DNA of 64,000 nucleotides from Methylobacterium sp. Leaf99 (GTDB taxonomy: Bacteria; Pseudomonadota; Alphaproteobacteria; Rhizobiales; Beijerinckiaceae): assembly GCF_001422375.1 (NCBI RefSeq), contig NZ_LMMU01000002.1, positions 1 through 64,000 on the forward strand. The letters run 5' to 3'. Made by a program: the position numbers and the translations under genes. Under the pieces are notes generated by a model, which saw only the letters and a program-made list of their open reading frames with translations, was not told where the DNA came from and did no database searches. Below, one piece after another: positions 62,365-64,000 of the stretch. The stretch's first letter is position 1. The number at the start of each line of letters is the position of its first letter.

Positions 62365-62378
62365 GTCTAATAGTAGAC
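62365..62378. promoter_or_regulatory. Palindrome GTCTA-ATAG-TAGAC upstream of the second Crp/Fnr gene
   Basis: Five-base arms around four bases, 43 bases upstream of the chosen start codon, in an AT-richer promoter-like stretch. It is a candidate operator. Confidence 0.35.
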
Positions 62379-62420
62379 GTAGTCCGAGTAATTTTGTCGT
62401 TTTGATGGGGCGGATCGGTA

Positions 62421-62442
62421 TTTCCCAGCATTTGTTGGGAAA
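62421..62442. promoter_or_regulatory. Inverted repeat TTTCCCA-N8-TGGGAAA
   Basis: Seven-base perfect arms with an 8-base centre, about 100 bases upstream of the second Crp/Fnr gene. The size and spacing suit a dimeric regulator. Confidence 0.4.
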
Positions 62443-62512
62443 AGCGCGACCGGACGTCGGTGCGGCGGCGGCGACCGGCGGTCGAGATCTTCGCGGCGGA
62501 TCGCGCGTCCGC

Positions 62513-62767
62513 TCAGGCCTGACCGGCCTCGTCGCCCTCGCCGATGCAGTCGAGGGCGCGCTCCACGGCCGTGACGGCGTCGAAGAGGTTCCGGACCGTG
62601 GTCTCCACCTCGCGCCGCGGCCGGTTCATGGCCGCCGCGCGGACGCCCACGGCCTGGAGGTGCTCGAGGACCGCGAAGAGGTCGTCGGCGACGGCCACCA
62701 CGTCGTGCACCGCCGGGGCGGGCGGGGAGGGGCGGCTGCGGAAGGGGATGACGTTACTCATGGCCAT
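62513..62767 (-). CDS. Small protein of unknown function
   Basis: 84 residues from ATG at 62767; an ATG two codons later is possible. It begins [16 protein letters not shown], a short Pro-rich start seen in several small alphaproteobacterial proteins, then forms what looks like two helices (VHDVVAVADDLFAVLEHLQAVGV and REVETTVRNLFDAVTAVERALDCIGEG). No membrane segment. I do not recognise the family. Confidence 0.6.
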   Translation of the reverse strand: MAMSNVIPFRSRPSPPAPAVHDVVAVADDLFAVLEHLQAVGVRAAAMNRPRREVETTVRNLFDAVTAVERALDCIGEGDEAGQA

Positions 62768-63008
62768 GATGTTTCGCGTGGCGGACCGTCGGACGCCAGG
62801 AGTCCGACGGGTGATTTCACACGATTGGCCGACTTGTCCGGGTCTCAAAGCGCGGGGTGGTGAGCGTTTTCGTGGCGCCATCGCATCACTGTGCGGCGAA
62901 GCGGCGACGGTTCGTTATCCTTGCGCGGTTCGCCGATCCGATGCTTGACGCCGGTGCCCGGGGAGGCTCCACCTCCGGACCACGCGATCATTCAGGACGG
63001 ACTTCTCG

Positions 63009-63227
63009 ATGCGCCTTCTTCCCCTCGCCCTCTCCACCCTCCTCGTCGCCGGCCTGTGCGCCTGCAACAGTGCCGAGGGCCCGAATTCCCGCAGCGGCAT
63101 CGCCGAGACCTTCGACACCAGCAACTACCGCCGCTCGTCTGACACCAACGGCACACAGACCCGCCGCGACGTGAACCGCCTCTACACCCAGCCCTCGCTG
63201 CCTTCGATCTCCAGCCGCGGCAACTGA
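63009..63227 (+). CDS. Small putative lipoprotein
   Basis: 72 residues. A signal sequence MRLLPLALSTLLVAGLCAC ends in the lipobox LCAC, with the lipidated cysteine at residue 19. The mature part of about 54 residues is rich in Ser, Thr, Asn and Arg and looks disordered. The function is unknown. Confidence 0.65.
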   Translation: MRLLPLALSTLLVAGLCACNSAEGPNSRSGIAETFDTSNYRRSSDTNGTQTRRDVNRLYTQPSLPSISSRGN

Positions 63228-63237
63228 CCCCGATCCC

Positions 63238-63268
63238 CGTGGAGCCGGACCCGTGTCCGGTATCCACG
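63238..63268. terminator. Hairpin between converging genes
   Basis: CGTGGA and CCGGAC pair with GTCCGG and TCCACG in a nearly continuous 12-bp stem, 11 bases after the lipoprotein stop. There is no T run on either strand, but the position between converging genes suits a bidirectional terminator. Confidence 0.5.
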
Positions 63269-63298
63269 AGGCCCGGCGTCCATGAGGCCCGGCGTCCA
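63268..63298. repeat. Direct repeat, two copies of a 15-mer
   Basis: GAGGCCCGGCGTCCA occurs at 63268-63282 and again at 63284-63298, separated by one base. It looks like a local duplication. Confidence 0.8.
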
Positions 63299-63333
63299 GC
63301 CGTCGCACGGGCAACCCTCGGGGAGGGTCCCGT

Positions 63334-64000
63334 TCAGTTCTTGGCGAGGGCGTCCGCGAAAGCGGTCATGCGGTTGCGGGCGTAGGTCGGCAGACCCGCA
63401 CTGATGGAGGTGCCGGTGTTGAACGACGAATTGCCCATGAGCACCTGGGCCGGCAGCAGGTTCTTGAGCACCGGCACGCGGGCGTATTCCTGCTTGCGGT
63501 CGAGGACGTCGGCCTTGATGGCCAGCGCCATGTAGGTGGTGACCACGGTCTTTCCGGGATCGCCCGGCATCGGCTGGAACACGGCGAGGAACTTGCCGAA
63601 GCGCAGGATCTGGTTGACCCAGAAGATCGTCTGTTCGAGGCCGCCGGTCACTGGCGCGTCGATCTTCGTGAGTCCGGCGAGCGGTGCGGTCTCGGCGGGG
63701 GGAAGGGTGCGCACCTCGCTCTGGAACGAGACGAACTCGGCCACCTTCTTCGCCGTCCCGTCCTCGAGCTTGTTGGCGAGCTTCACCCCGAGGGGCAGCT
63801 TGCCCTCGAGGTCGTAGCGCGACTCGATGCAGACGGTGCCGAGATCGCACCACGGCCGGTCGGGGCGCTTGGCGAAGGCGGCGGCCGGGTCCTTGGTCGG
63901 AGCCACGTCGGCGGGATTCAGGGTCTTGTGCTTGATGACCGGGTCCATCTTCGCCACGAATCCGAGGGTGGCGTAGGACGCCAGATCGATGGATTCGGCC
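63334..64000 (-). CDS. Conserved protein of unknown function (5' end beyond the window)
   Basis: At least 221 residues. The frame stays open to the window edge: residues before the GTG at 63957 read AESIDLASYATLGF and join without a break, so the true start lies outside. Visible features: KTLNPADVAPTKDPAAAF, CDLGTVCIESRYDLEGKLPLGVKLANK and LLPAQVLMGNSSFNTGTSISAGLPTYARNRM. No domain is recognised. Two cysteines six residues apart could be a disulfide if it is exported. Confidence 0.65.
   Translation of the reverse strand, partial: AESIDLASYATLGFVAKMDPVIKHKTLNPADVAPTKDPAAAFAKRPDRPWCDLGTVCIESRYDLEGKLPLGVKLANKLEDGTAKKVAEFVSFQSEVRTLPPAETAPLAGLTKIDAPVTGGLEQTIFWVNQILRFGKFLAVFQPMPGDPGKTVVTTYMALAIKADVLDRKQEYARVPVLKNLLPAQVLMGNSSFNTGTSISAGLPTYARNRMTAFADALAKN

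Overview
The window is high-GC (about 70 percent) chromosomal DNA of an alphaproteobacterium. Gene order, the protein sequences and the dispersed palindromic repeats point to the order Hyphomicrobiales, most likely family Methylobacteriaceae (Methylobacterium or Methylorubrum). That family assignment is an inference from recognisable protein sequences, not from a search. The sequence begins with 17 bases identical to the 3' end of an Illumina adapter, followed by roughly 85 bases that do not continue the gene behind them. Genuine sequence therefore starts near position 101, inside the 3' end of tuf.

Layout. 1-17,010: the S10, spc and alpha ribosomal superoperon on the plus strand (tuf end, rpsJ to rpsQ, rplN to secY, adk, rpsM, rpsK, rpoA, rplQ). 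Two things interrupt it: a MazE/MazF-type toxin-antitoxin pair on the minus strand between rpsQ and rplN, and a metallo-beta-lactamase-fold gene between rpsK and rpoA. 17,128-17,841: a small secreted protein and a palindromic repeat. 17,842-29,104 (minus strand): an eight-gene chemosensory operon (cheW, cheR-TPR, cheW, MCP, cheA-REC, cheB, two hybrid histidine kinases) laid out like the Wsp surface-sensing system, but ending in histidine kinases where Wsp has a diguanylate cyclase. 29,356-35,824: a small PepSY-like protein, then branched-chain amino acid genes (ilvI behind a leader-peptide attenuator, ilvH, ilvC) interleaved with a methyltransferase, a second MazEF-like pair and a glutathione transferase.

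36,131-40,698: an FMN-binding protein, a benzoylformate-decarboxylase-like enzyme, trpS and an endonuclease III relative. 40,744-45,637: the glycine cleavage operon gcvT-gcvH-gcvP behind a tandem glycine riboswitch. 45,932-50,111: a glyoxalase-fold protein, an alkyltransferase, a RelB/YafQ pair whose toxin has no ATG, GTG or TTG start, a cyclic-peptide-type ABC exporter and a periplasmic GyrI-like protein. 50,342-56,097: dapF, mtaB, a stretch with the marks of an uncharacterised structured RNA, a pseudouridine synthase, ftsY and septation protein A. 56,125-64,000: a Crp/Fnr regulator behind an AT-rich upstream region, ccmC-ccmD-ccmG, an HWE-family sensor kinase, a second Crp/Fnr regulator, small proteins, and a gene that runs off the end.

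Much of the interest is in RNA-level regulation: the ilv attenuator, the glycine riboswitch, a two-hairpin element found in two copies (after rpsM and after ilvC), and the 52.7 kb RNA candidate. Other points of note are the altered output end of the chemosensory operon and three toxin-antitoxin pairs within 42 kb. All function calls come from reading the sequence; no database search was run.
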